DNA from: Talpa occidentalis
Taxonomy: Eukaryota > Chordata > Mammalia > Eulipotyphla > Talpidae
Assembly (NCBI RefSeq): GCF_014898055.3
Contig: NW_023603184.1
Coordinates: forward strand, 120,518,615 to 120,582,614
Length of the DNA: 64,000 nucleotides
Direction of reading: 5' to 3'
Shown: positions 59,101-62,793 of the stretch, in pieces
How the letters are laid out: every line of letters begins with the position of its first letter
How positions within the stretch are numbered: the first letter of the stretch is position 1
Translations under genes and position numbers: made by a program
The notes under the pieces: model-generated
Database searches by the model: none
Told to the model about the DNA's origin: nothing
Seen by the model: only the letters and a program-made list of their open reading frames with translations

Positions 59101-62071
59101 AGAGGCTGTGGGCAGCTTTGCAGCCCAGCGCTCAACTGCTGTGCCACCAGGGGAGGCCCACCCTTTTTTTCACCAGACAAAAAAACATCAAATCCAACCT
59201 CAAAAGATAAATTTTCATTATGCATAAGAGAATCAAAAGAATGACATGTTACTGACTCTGGAAGCAATTTGCATTGAGAGTAGTTGATCATATTTTGAAA
59301 AATCACAGGAAATAATTTTACAGGAATACCATTTGTTCCATATTCTAATAAACTCTAATAAATTTATTATTTTTAATTAGTAATTACACCTCACAAACAC
59401 TCCCATGTTATAGGGTAAGTACTTCAAATTTGCCCCTTCAGCCCAGGACTCTAACTCTTGGGCATCCCCAAAACTCTCTACAGGGTATTGTTACACTGGC
59501 CATTTCAACTCCAGTCTCTAACTCTGAACTCCCACTGATTGGTTCACATTGATTTCATTCATATGTATAGGGACAAATGATTTCACAAGCTGTTGATGAC
59601 CTTCTGCCTGAATGCTAACTTTGGCCAGTTCCCAAACAGAAGCTAAAGGAGAGGTGGGAGGTAAAGTGGAGGAGGGGGGATAAAATAAAGCCAGAATTTG
59701 GATTGGCAGTTATAAGAAGGGTAAATTGCTAGACCTAGTTCCTCCCTTTGTGCTCAGAGACATTCAGGTTTCCATCCGCCTGACTAATAAGAGATAATGT
59801 CAGTCGGAATTTAGCAGGCTTGGATTACACTATGCTCTGTAAGTTAATACAGCAGAGAACACAGCTGTAATGGGCTGTTATGGCAAGGCCAAATTATTTG
59901 TCCAACATGGGAACCATTAGCACCTCATTTATTATTAAACTGGAAAAGAGTTTGGTTGGAGTCCCTATAGGGTCAGTTGCCAGATGTAAGCTCAGAGATG
60001 AAATCATCATGGTCTTGCAATATTTCCTTAGGAATAGAATATACAAATTGAATAAAGGACTTCTCAGGGAAATTAAAGCCATGAGAATTCCAAGAGTTTA
60101 CCTAAGCTTCCACAGTTAGGAAAAATTTCTAAAGAACTTTCTCAATGCACTTCCAAATCCTAAGACTTCCTAATTAGACGGGGGGGGGGGGGGGGGATTC
60201 CATAGCATGTGCACCAAATTATACTACAGTAGTTAACAGCTCAATAATTCTAGAATCAAGCCAGTGTACAGACCAAGAGAGACAGAATAGTTTCTCCTGA
60301 CTCTGCTGAACAAGCATATTAAAGAAAGAGTGGTAGACTCTGTGACCATGTAAAGGTGATACGAATTCAAGTTTCCCCAACAATGACCAGGCCTCAGGAA
60401 CCTCAGGAACCTGAGGAAAATAAATGTGTCAACTTCATCCTGCAGAATTACAACCTTCCCTTTTGTGTGTGAAAAAACAAACAAAAAAATAAAGTTTTGA
60501 ATTTTATCTGCACATTCATGAACCAATCATTCCTCTGAGATTCTGAGAGGTCTTTTAATACAACATTTGGGTGATGGGTGCAGCTGGTTAGGACCATTAG
60601 GTGTCACACCACAGAACCCTTTCTTTTACACTCTCGTTGATTCTGCCACAATTTTCCATGGGCCAAATTTTTACTGCTGGGGCAACCAGCCAGGTGAGCT
60701 CTGGCTCTTAGCCATGGTCTGTGCCAACACCAAACAATACACATTTGTTTGGAACATAACCTTGGAACATCTTTAGAACTGTCAAAAGGAAGCCCTGTTC
60801 TCCAGACCACAAGAGATGATACATGAAATCTAACCTAAGCTCCATGCAATTGTCAGGAGCGGAGGGCATACATGTAATAAGGCACAGATTTCCTGGGAAA
60901 ACCCACCTGAAGAACATGGACACAATAAAAACAAGGGCAATCTGATCTTCCTTGTGTACCACAACACAATTCTTGTTTCTTTTCCACAATGCTTTCCACA
61001 TCTGCTTATAAATACATATCATCTCCTACCTTTGCACAGTATACTGTGGAATTCTACAATTTCCCTTAACTACTGCAAACAAAGGCAAATCTTATTATAG
61101 ACCTTTTGCATAGTCTGTGGTCAGAGGCATTTCCTCCAGATTTGAATCTCCCAAAACAAAAAGGAGGAAGAAGAAAGTCAGCTGGTCTATATACAATGTA
61201 CACTGAGACACACGCACATGTTCAGATATGCTCTGGGAACTTGTCTAGCAAATACTCAAGGGAGAAAGCACACGCTAAGTTTTGGAAACCTGTTTGGAAA
61301 GATGCAGCAAGCATACAGGTTTCCAAAACTGAAAGCACTGGCAATTTTAAAGCTGATGAACTGTTTAAAATACACAGGAAAGTAATATCACAAAGACCAG
61401 TGTACATACAAATCAGATGGAACACACACTGGCCATGTTTCCTTTCACTTTTTAAGATAAAACATTTTACAGAGTTGTAGTCTCCTTTATATCCTTCACT
61501 GAAGACACTTCTCACTCAACCTGCCTCCTCAAACGTAATCACTATGCTGTCTTCTTTCCTTCCATGTTTTTATAATTTTATTATGTAGTTGTATGTATCC
61601 ATAAATAAAACATAGTATAGTTTTGCAGCACAATTTAAATGTATGTAAATCTACATTTGCATGTAGATTTTAAGGAATCAGTTTCCTTGTTCATTCTTTC
61701 TCTTCTTTACAATAAAAAAAAATCCAAAAGTATTGAATCCATCTAAAATACTGGATCTGATAGACAGTCAGGAATCAGACTTTCAAAGCAATATAAACAA
61801 GTTTTATTGGAAAAATAATTTATCAATAAAATAACTTCCTGTATTGTCATTTGTATACCAAATATTTTCATTTGATCAAATAAAATTCCATGAACACAAT
61901 GAAAGAATTCTGTTTGGATTCATGGCAATCGATCATCTAGTAAATTGGTCATTTCAATTTTTATCTTCAGTTGACTTTTGAGTGTTATTTACCTGACAAA
62001 ATCAGCAGTTCAATGATCTCTGCATCTCCCAGAAATGCAGCCACATGAAGCGGGGTTCTCTTCTCGGAATC
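3672..62071 (-). CDS. ANKRD44: ANKRD44 (PP6 regulatory ankyrin repeat subunit B), 14 internal exons, both ends outside window
   Basis: Fourteen minus-strand segments with AG acceptors and GT donors join in phase: 79+71+201+88+143+213+79+115+83+64+69+141+81+112 = 1539 nt, or 513 codons with no stop. The product is almost entirely ankyrin repeats (TPLHxAA helices, LLxxGAxVN turns). Stretches such as [29 protein letters not shown] and [15 protein letters not shown] match ANKRD44 as I remember it and differ from the paralogues ANKRD28 and ANKRD52. The protein family forms scaffold subunits of the PP6 holoenzyme with PPP6C and a SAPS-domain protein, in cytosol and nucleus. That role is family knowledge, not visible here. 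The protein is about 990 residues in human, so this is its N-terminal half without the first ~37 residues. Introns range from 602 bp to 10.5 kb. No promoter, CpG island or polyadenylation site of the gene lies in the window. Confidence 0.97.
4388..4405 (+). repeat. Target site duplication, left copy
   Basis: AGAAATATAGGCTAAGCT is identical to 6454-6471 and brackets the L1. Confidence 0.9.
4406..6453 (+). mobile_element. 5'-truncated L1 (about 2 kb) with 18-bp target duplications
   Basis: It starts inside the ORF2 reverse transcriptase domain: the FADDM box is encoded near 4536-4553. It runs through the C-terminal segment, which has the zinc-knuckle-like Cys/His cluster (CWRGCGEKG...HCWWEC), and a G-rich 3' UTR to a poly(A) tail. 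The longest open piece is 5208-6266 (352 codons). The ORF2 frame changes near 4700-4740 and again between about 5022 and 5208, so it is not active. The flanking 18-mers at 4388-4405 and 6454-6471 are identical, as in L1-type insertion. The perfect duplication suggests a fairly young copy. Confidence 0.93.
6454..6471 (+). repeat. Target site duplication, right copy
   Basis: It directly follows the L1 poly(A) tail and is identical to 4388-4405. Confidence 0.9.
8637..8717 (-). CDS. ANKRD44: ANKRD44 exon M (81 nt), charged linker, likely cassette exon
   Basis: The acceptor is TATGCCGAGCAG followed by T, and the donor CT/GTAAGT is strong. It encodes [20 protein letters not shown] then KEKEAA between split codons. 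Unlike every other exon it has no ankyrin motif. It is a Glu/Lys/Arg-rich, probably helical linker. It is 81 nt and phase-neutral, so skipping keeps the frame. It matches the linker I remember in longer human ANKRD44 isoforms (ELERARELKEKEAT), with A/V and L/M changes. Confidence 0.94.
8718..10339. other. Intron L-M (1.6 kb)
   Basis: It contains an L2 3' end ending near 9262, and an AT-rich region at about 9310-9620 with TATATACATGCATGTATG alternation that may be an old DNA transposon. The acceptor side of exon M has only a modest pyrimidine tract. Nothing else is recognised. Confidence 0.8.
10340..10480 (-). CDS. ANKRD44: ANKRD44 exon L (141 nt)
   Basis: The acceptor is TGTTTTTCAG and the donor AGAAA/GTAAAA, which lacks G at +5 and looks weak. 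It completes Arg and encodes [33 protein letters not shown] and [13 protein letters not shown], ending with two bases (AA) of a split codon. The split codon becomes Asn (AAT) if exon M follows, or Lys (AAA) if exon N follows directly. It therefore sits at the branch point of a possible alternative splice. Confidence 0.98.
11025..11190 (+). repeat. MIR
   Basis: GAATCCCTGAGTTCTAGTCT followed by GAGCCTGGGCTTCCTCATCC follows the MIR core order (cctgggttc... then cctcagtttcctcatc). Confidence 0.55.
11220..11486 (+). mobile_element. tRNA-derived SINE, older type
   Basis: It is the same SINE layout with a diverged head (GTCTCCCTTGTGGCACAGGG, box B as GTTTGATCCC). The body shares CAGACCTCTCCTGTCTCACC and CAGCAGTGTGTTTCAG and ends in TCTTTTTTAAAAAAA. 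Target duplications are not clear. Confidence 0.85.
11974..12253 (+). mobile_element. tRNA-derived SINE, young type
   Basis: The head GGGCCTCCCTGGTGGCGCAG and box B GGTTCGATCCC are clear, and the tail ends AAATAAATCTTTTTT plus poly(A). A 16-bp duplication (AGAAGAGTGTGAGGGT) flanks it at 11958-11973 and 12254-12269. Confidence 0.93.
13019..13087 (-). CDS. ANKRD44: ANKRD44 exon K (69 nt)
   Basis: The acceptor is GTCTTTCCAG and the donor AG/GTATGT. After the T completing Gly it encodes [20 protein letters not shown] and CG, with two bases of a split Arg. It holds the second helix and turn of the repeat started in exon J. It is short, and its length is a multiple of three. Confidence 0.97.
13088..14974. 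other. Intron J-K (1.9 kb)
   Basis: It is AT-rich intron with no repeat or gene that I can name. The short open frames here have no recognisable protein similarity. Confidence 0.75.
14975..15038 (-). CDS. ANKRD44: ANKRD44 exon J (64 nt, shortest exon here)
   Basis: The acceptor is CTGTCTGCAG and the donor GG/GTGAGT. It encodes [20 protein letters not shown] with a split Gly at each end. The GCT GCT GCT GCA run makes the AAAA of the helix. The position and phase (2-2 split) fit exon K, which starts with the T that completes GGT. Confidence 0.97.
15039..16218. other. Intron I-J (1.2 kb)
   Basis: It is unremarkable intron sequence. I see no SINE, L1 or RNA gene. Confidence 0.75.
16219..16301 (-). 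CDS. ANKRD44: ANKRD44 exon I (83 nt)
   Basis: The acceptor is TTCCTCCTCAG and the donor CGG/GTAAGT, a strong site. The first base completes Lys. The exon then encodes [20 protein letters not shown] and CRKLLSS, with one base of a split Gly. The [15 protein letters not shown] helix replaces the usual TPLH threonine with Phe, a family feature. A young SINE (16512-16831) sits about 210 bp upstream in the same intron. Confidence 0.97.
16512..16831 (+). mobile_element. tRNA-derived SINE, young type with duplicated tail
   Basis: It has the full head with box B AGTTCGATCCC. A 15-bp duplication (TAAAAATCCATAACA) lies at 16497-16511 and 16832-16846. The tail contains TAAATAA repeats, then a second GTGCTTGTTTAAATAAATAA and a further A-rich stretch, so it is longer than in sister copies. 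It lies about 210 bp from exon I. Confidence 0.92.
16940..16962 (+). repeat. (ATTC)n microsatellite
   Basis: About 5.5 ATTC units lie between two young SINEs. Confidence 0.9.
17028..17339 (+). mobile_element. tRNA-derived SINE, young type
   Basis: The head GCCTCCCCGGTGGCACAGCG and box B GGTTCGATCGC are clear. The tail is mixed ACAAA/TAAA and poly(A). The flanks are near-identical (AAAACATAAACTTAGA before, AAAACAAACTTAGA after), consistent with a slightly decayed target duplication. It has the same orientation as the copy 200 bp to its left. Confidence 0.9.
19825..19995 (+). repeat. MIR
   Basis: TTTGAGTCCAGTTTTGCCCT, AAAACAGAGATAACAAGAGT and GACTAATTGAGATAATGTAC follow MIR order. Confidence 0.7.
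20430..20690 (+). repeat. L2 3' region
   Basis: TACAAGGTCCCTTCAGGACC, the AACTCCTTTATGGCAGGAAC block and AGTGAATGAATGGATG follow L2 order. Confidence 0.6.
21200..21450 (-). mobile_element. tRNA-derived SINE, older type, antisense to window
   Basis: The reverse complement shows GGGACCTCCCTGGTAGCC, a degraded box B, and the shared GACCTCTCCTGTC and CAGCAGTATATTTCAG. It is shorter and more diverged than the GC-rich copies. It lies in the same orientation as the host gene. Confidence 0.85.
21495..21538 (+). repeat. (CA)22 microsatellite
   Basis: It is an uninterrupted run of 22 CA units, probably polymorphic, in intron H-I. Confidence 0.97.
22190..22760 (+). repeat. L2 fragment
   Basis: CCTTATTCCAAGCCCTCATC, GAAATCCAGCTCCTTAGCAG, GCAAGGACCTTGAGATGTGG and TCTTCCTGGAATGTACTGCC are ordered L2 blocks. 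Open frames of up to 138 codons here are chance or L2 relics. Confidence 0.7.
23215..23475 (-). repeat. MIR, antisense
   Basis: TTACCAGGTGCCAGGCACTG, TTTAATCCTCAGAACAAATT and AAAGCACAGAGAGATTGAGC are the antisense MIR order. It lies between two L2 pieces. Confidence 0.7.
23500..23960 (+). repeat. L2 fragment
   Basis: TTCCTTCATGGAACGTCTGC, TCATCCTTCAAAGTCTACCT and CACCTCTGAGCTCACTCTTC follow the L2 3' order. Confidence 0.6.
24397..24511 (-). CDS. ANKRD44: ANKRD44 exon H (115 nt)
   Basis: The acceptor is CTTTTTCAG and the donor AA/GTAGGT. It completes Gly from exon G, then reads [33 protein letters not shown] and ADTA, with two bases of a split Lys at the end. It covers a repeat turn plus one full helix pair. 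The donor follows AA rather than AG. The adjoining G-T-A-G could look like a stop, but splicing at GTAGGT keeps phase with exon I. Confidence 0.97.
24530..25150 (-). mobile_element. Old L1 fragment, antisense
   Basis: It reads as the reverse complement of the 3' part of L1 ORF2: the antisense order of CTAGACCAAAGGGTAAATG, TTGCATTTATCTTATTAA and ACCCATTTGTCAG is typical. It is heavily diverged, with no open frame. Its ORF2 segment at 24936-24963 recurs inverted at 25218-25244. Confidence 0.75.
25155..25430 (+). mobile_element. Old L1 fragment, ORF2 piece plus 3' UTR
   Basis: ATTTGCAACATGTATTA and AATATATTAAGAGCC resemble L1 ORF2 in sense. The end (CTGAATTGTACACTTTAA, ATTATGTCTCAATTAAAA) is a classic old L1 3' UTR end. 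It faces away from the antisense fragment on its left. Confidence 0.75.
26120..26147 (+). repeat. (TG)n microsatellite
   Basis: About 13 TG units are uninterrupted, following GGGG. Confidence 0.95.
27112..27148 (+). repeat. (CTAC)/(CTGC) microsatellite
   Basis: It is a tetranucleotide run with CCTA and CCTG units interspersed. Confidence 0.9.
29000..29215 (+). repeat. MIR
   Basis: GGAATTCAATCCCTGTTCCT, CCTCAGTTTCCCCATCTTTA and GTGCCTGGCACAGTGTGAAC give a near full-length MIR. Confidence 0.75.
31007..31085 (-). CDS. ANKRD44: ANKRD44 exon G (79 nt)
   Basis: The acceptor is CCCCCTTTTAG and the donor CG/GTAAGA. It encodes [20 protein letters not shown] then QTLIQN plus the first base of a split Gly. 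[13 protein letters not shown] is specific to the ANKRD28/44/52 family. It is a single half-repeat exon alone between introns of 8.0 and 6.5 kb. Confidence 0.97.
32136..32259 (-). mobile_element. Half-length SINE: tRNA head plus poly(A) only
   Basis: On the minus strand the SINE head (GGGCCTCCCCTGGTGGCGCA, box B-like GGTTCATTCCC) runs about 100 nt to GAGGGTCCCACA and then directly into a long poly(A). The downstream two-thirds of the normal body is absent. A 15-bp duplication (AACAAATATTCTTTT) at 32121-32135 and 32260-32274 shows it inserted in this form rather than being cut later. Confidence 0.9.
32275..32410 (+). mobile_element. MER5-like hAT DNA transposon remnant
   Basis: GCATCAAAATCACCCAGAGA, then TTCTGTGCCCCAACC and AATCAGAATTATG follow the MER5A-type order (CATCAGAATCACC, CCCCACCC, TGATTCAGTAGG). 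Its right terminus is not seen. The half-length SINE inserted at its left side. Confidence 0.6.
35075..35430 (+). mobile_element. Old L1 3' end
   Basis: TAAGCTAAGTGAAATAAGTC, the G-rich AGTGGGGGAGGGG and the AATAATAAATAAAACATG end are the usual L1 ORF2 terminus and 3' UTR of older subfamilies. Confidence 0.75.
36605..36830 (-). repeat. MIR, antisense
   Basis: ATCAAGTGCTTATCGTCTGG, CTGATTTTACAAGTAAGCAA and AAGCTAGGATTGGAATTCTA follow the antisense MIR order. Confidence 0.7.
37060..37520 (-). mobile_element. Old L1 fragment, antisense
   Basis: TTTTTATGAGCTCTTTATAC followed by TTGAGCATATTGCTC and CCTCTTTTGACTTTATGATA is the antisense L1 ORF2 pattern. A SINE (37539-37807) has inserted at its right side. 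Confidence 0.65.
37539..37807 (-). mobile_element. tRNA-derived SINE, intermediate type
   Basis: The reverse complement has head GGCCCTCCCCAGTGGCGCAG and the common GACCTCTCCTGTCTTACC body. An 18-bp duplication (GTTTTTATGTAGTTATAT) flanks it at 37521-37538 and 37808-37825. It sits within an old antisense L1. Confidence 0.92.
38255..38600 (+). repeat. L2 fragment
   Basis: TCAAGTCTCAGCTCAAAAGC and CTTCTTTGGGGGCAAAGATC are L2 blocks in order. Confidence 0.6.
39066..39278 (-). CDS. ANKRD44: ANKRD44 exon F (213 nt, longest exon here)
   Basis: The acceptor is TCTTCCACAG and the donor CAG/GTATGG. It is 71 codons in phase 0-0, starting [20 protein letters not shown] and ending [12 protein letters not shown]. 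It holds two ankyrin repeats, the second with the family insertion [14 protein letters not shown]. Compared with human as I recall it, substitutions are conservative (INIYG for INVYG, PNNSG for PNNNG). Confidence 0.98.
39279..40358. other. Intron E-F (1.1 kb)
   Basis: It is slightly GC-richer than neighbouring introns. Short open frames at 39699-39948 have no recognisable domain. No repeat was recognised. Confidence 0.75.
40359..40501 (-). CDS. ANKRD44: ANKRD44 exon E (143 nt)
   Basis: The acceptor is TTTGTAAAG and the donor GAG/GTGAGC. The first two bases finish the Gly codon from exon D. The exon continues [20 protein letters not shown], then [20 protein letters not shown] and LLNLGVE, ending on a codon boundary. 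That is one and a half canonical ankyrin repeats. The acceptor is purine-rich just before AG (TGTAAAG), but the upstream TTTTCTGTGGCTTTG gives a short pyrimidine tract. Confidence 0.98.
40502..41976. other. Intron D-E (1.5 kb)
   Basis: It contains an L2 3' end (about 40640-40720) and an old antisense L1 piece (about 40960-41270). The rest is unrecognised. Confidence 0.75.
40960..41270 (-). mobile_element. Old L1 fragment, antisense
   Basis: TGTATAGTGTCCCATTCTGT and AATGGGTATTCAGTTGTTTA are typical of antisense L1 ORF2 3' sequence. It is diverged, with no open frame. Confidence 0.55.
41977..42064 (-). CDS. ANKRD44: ANKRD44 exon D (88 nt)
   Basis: The acceptor is TATATTTCAG and the donor GG/GTAAGG. 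It encodes [19 protein letters not shown], then [10 protein letters not shown] and the first base of a split Gly. ALHWAAYMG is the helix 1 signature of this family's repeats. The 3' splice site is unusual: a SINE starts only 24 nt upstream of the acceptor AG (see the SINE at 42091-42338), so little native polypyrimidine or branch region is left. The frame is open and no residue looks damaged. Confidence 0.98.
42065..42666. other. Intron C-D (602 bp, shortest)
   Basis: About 40% of this intron is one SINE (42091-42338) placed against the exon D acceptor. The remaining ~320 bp toward exon C are unrecognised. Confidence 0.9.
42091..42338 (+). mobile_element. tRNA-derived SINE, older type, abutting the exon D splice acceptor
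   Basis: The head is GGCTTCCCTGGTGGCCTAGG and the body shares CAGACCTCTCCTGTCTCACC and CAGCAGTGTATTTCAG. The tail is (CA)-rich ACACACAT rather than TAAA. A 9-bp duplication (ATGAAATTG) flanks it at 42082-42090 and 42339-42347. It is antisense to ANKRD44. Its 5' end is 24 nt from the AG of exon D. Confidence 0.92.
42667..42867 (-). CDS. ANKRD44: ANKRD44 exon C (201 nt, two ankyrin repeats)
   Basis: The acceptor is TTTTTGTTGTAG and the donor GAG/GTAGGT. The exon is exactly 67 codons in phase 0-0, from [10 protein letters not shown] to AALNGHLE. It carries the end of one repeat, a full repeat with [10 protein letters not shown], and the start of another with [14 protein letters not shown]. The [15 protein letters not shown] segment is typical of this PP6-subunit family. 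Human has Val where this copy has Leu in NGHLE, as I recall. Only 602 bp separate it from exon D. Confidence 0.98.
43037..43073. repeat. Two adjacent short palindromes
   Basis: ATAAGGT/ACCTTAT arms at 37-43 and 46-52 (of 43000) have a 2-nt spacer. A second pair, ATACACCTTAT and ATAAGGTGTAT at 43051-43061 and 43063-43073, has a 1-nt spacer. The pairs overlap by two bases and share the ATAAGGTG(T) core. Function is unknown. Confidence 0.9.
45045..45255 (-). mobile_element. hAT-type DNA transposon remnant
   Basis: AATAAAGTTTTATTAGAACA, CATCTATGGTTGCTTTC, AAAATATTTACTATC and GGAAAAAGTTTTCAGAGCCC are the ordered blocks of a common mammalian non-autonomous hAT repeat (its usual ending is AGTTTGCCGACCCCTG). 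The family name is not certain. Confidence 0.65.
47290..47450 (-). mobile_element. MER5-like hAT remnant
   Basis: GACCACATGCTTCAGAATCT and CCAGATGATTTGAATGCACA follow the typical MER5-type blocks. There are no terminal repeats and it is strongly decayed. Confidence 0.5.
47885..48345 (+). repeat. MIR split by an L1 insertion
   Basis: The left part (AGTCATTCTTTCCTTCACC to AATATCAATCT) and right part (CTCAAAGGGTGACTCAGATA to AGGTGCTCAACGAATGTT) join into MIR order. The L1 3' end at 47981-48232 lies between. Confidence 0.65.
47981..48232 (+). mobile_element. Very short L1 3' end inserted in a MIR
   Basis: It contains only the L1 3' UTR (ACTTAAATAAGGGACCAGGA, the G-rich tract, GAAAATGCATACATTGTGC), closely matching the UTR at 1315-1500, plus a mixed A/TAAA tail. 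A 17-bp duplication with one mismatch (AATAACAATATCAATCT) flanks it at 47964-47980 and 48233-48249. It is a severely 5'-truncated insertion. Confidence 0.88.
49030..49870 (-). mobile_element. Old L1 3' end, antisense
   Basis: It starts with TATTGAAGTAACATTGGTTT, the reverse of an L1MA-like 3' UTR, and continues with TTATCCAGTCATCTACTGTT, AATACTGCTATGAACATAGG and ACATTCCCACCAAC, all standard antisense L1 ORF2. Confidence 0.85.
51985..52080 (+). repeat. L2 3' end
   Basis: GGGCAGGAGACCTGTGTCTT followed by TAAAAGGTGCTCAGTAAATG is the standard L2 terminus. Confidence 0.6.
53364..53434 (-). CDS. ANKRD44: ANKRD44 exon B (71 nt)
   Basis: The acceptor is TTGGTTCCAG and the donor GAA/GTGAGT, a strong site. 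The first two bases complete the Gly codon split from exon A. The exon then encodes [20 protein letters not shown] and RSE, the turn of one ankyrin repeat and the first helix of the next, ending on a codon boundary. [10 protein letters not shown] is diagnostic of the ANKRD28/44/52 group. It is isolated between an 8.6-kb and a 10.5-kb intron. Confidence 0.97.
54990..55225 (+). mobile_element. Old non-autonomous DNA transposon remnant
   Basis: AATCCACTGTGCATTTTATA, CTTACAGCACATCTGCATTC, TTCAAGTGCCTCATAACCAC and ATATTGGACAGTGCA are ordered blocks of a widespread mammalian DNA transposon that normally ends TATTGGACAGCGCAG. The left end is too decayed to place. Confidence 0.7.
55705..55998 (+). 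mobile_element. tRNA-derived SINE, older type, inside an L1 fossil
   Basis: The head is GGGTCTCCCTAGTAGCGCAA, with box B AGTTCAATCCCC. The tail is (CATA)n then poly(A). A 17-bp duplication flanks it with one mismatch (AATAAATAAGAGCTACT at 55688-55704, AATAACTAAGAGCTACT at 55999-56015). It interrupts the antisense L1 at 55388-56285. Confidence 0.92.
55955..55983 (+). repeat. (CATA)n microsatellite in a SINE tail
   Basis: About seven CATA units lie inside the 3' tail of the SINE at 55705-55998. Confidence 0.9.
56118..56151 (+). pseudogene. U2 snRNA 5' fragment (nucleotides 1-34)
   Basis: ATCGCTTCTCGGCCTTTTGG and the following CTAAGATCAAGTGT match U2 snRNA positions 1-34 without a mismatch as I know the sequence. 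The match ends where U2 continues AGTATCTG. There is no 3' part, no Sm site and no poly(A). It lies between two copies of the same L1 sequence (GTAAATAGTG...ACAATGCAT at 56094-56119 and 56153-56173), which look like a target duplication in which the left copy gained about 5 bp. It is not a functional gene. Confidence 0.9.
56690..57300 (-). mobile_element. Old L1 fragment, antisense
   Basis: TAGCTATCCATGTTGATAAA, GACAATGCTATTATGAACCT and CCCACATCCTCATCAAAACC are the antisense ORF2 3' pattern of an older, more diverged L1 than its neighbour. Confidence 0.65.
58469..58737 (-). mobile_element. tRNA-derived SINE, older type
   Basis: The reverse complement begins GGGCCTCCCTGGTAGCGCAA and contains the shared GACCTCTCCTGTCTTGTCC. 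A 14-bp duplication with one mismatch flanks it (CAAAGAACATTCTT at 58455-58468, CAAAGAACACTCTT at 58738-58751). Confidence 0.9.
58879..59158 (-). mobile_element. tRNA-derived SINE, young type
   Basis: The reverse complement begins GGGCCTCCCCTGGTGGCACA and includes GACCTCTCCTGCCGCCCGC and a (TAAA)n tail. The adjoining plus-strand tract is (TTTTTTC)n. The flanks share CACC plus a T run, so the target duplication is only tentative. It follows the copy at 58469-58737 by about 140 bp in the same orientation. Confidence 0.9.
60180..60196 (+). repeat. Run of 17 G
   Basis: It is an uninterrupted mononucleotide G tract in intron A-B. The host transcript carries it as C17. Confidence 0.95.
61993..62071 (-). 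CDS. ANKRD44: ANKRD44 exon A (79 nt)
   Basis: This is the first exon of the gene in the window by transcription order. It is bounded by ATTCTTCAG acceptor and CAG/GTAAAT donor; the donor lacks the usual G at +5. It starts on a codon boundary with GAT and gives [13 protein letters not shown]...IIELLILS plus the first base of a split Gly codon. This is the TPLH helix pair of the second ankyrin repeat of the protein, around residues 38-63 by memory of human ANKRD44. The exons for the first ~37 residues must lie beyond 64000. The following intron is 8.6 kb. Confidence 0.96.
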
Positions 62072-62500
62072 CTGAAGAATGACAAAGATAAACAAGTCAG
62101 TGCTGACTGGACGTGCCTACTGTGGACACTGTAAGACATGGCACTCAGTCTGATGATCATGGAAAACAGTGAAGCCCAAACTCCTCTCACTGAGTCCTGG
62201 CTGTACATTTCCTCTCAGCATGCCCCATAACCACAAGGATAAACCACATGCCATCTTCTGGGCATGTGTATTGTACATGTGTCTGCTCCTTTTATTGATG
62301 CCCAGCTCAAGTCAAAGATGGACCATCATACACTGGATGATGAAATTAAATTTATTTTCCAATCTTCCATGTGGGAAAAAAAAAATCAAACTTTTCTATG
62401 TACCTTAAATAAAGTTCAAAGCTTTCATTTCTTTCTAAGGGAACACACAGGGACTGTTCATAAGGACAGTAAATGCAAATACAGTCATTTTCTCCTTTCT

Positions 62501-62793
62501 TTTTTTTTTTTTTTTAAAGATTTATTATTTATTTATTTGTTTGTTTATACATACAAGCACTGGGTACAGTCAGAAGTGCGGGAAGGTGAGAGAATTCACC
62601 AGAGCAGGGAGCAGAGCAGGCAGAAGGACCGAAGTACACTGCTGAGGGGAGCAGTGGGCGGCAGGAGAGGTCTGCGCGCCATGTGGGACCCTCCTTTGGT
62701 GGCCAGGGAGCAGCCGGGGATTGAACTGGCGCCGCAGAGGCTGCGGGCAGCTTCGCAACCCAGCGCTCAACCGCTGCGCCACCGGGGAGGCCC
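62501..62793 (-). mobile_element. tRNA-derived SINE, young type
   Basis: The reverse complement begins GGGCCTCCCCGGTGGCGCAG, box B is AGTTCAATCCCC, and the tail is (TAAA)n/(ACAAA)n with poly(A). An exact 15-bp duplication (CATTTTCTCCTTTCT) lies at 62486-62500 and 62794-62808. Confidence 0.93.

Larger units (their letters stand above)
53435..61992. other. Intron A-B (8.6 kb)
   Basis: It contains a hAT fossil (54990-55225), an antisense L1 (55388-56285) carrying a SINE and a U2 snRNA fragment, another antisense L1 (about 56690-57300), two SINEs in tandem orientation (58469-59158) and a run of 17 G (60180-60196). 59340-61990 otherwise shows only AT-rich intron. Confidence 0.85.
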
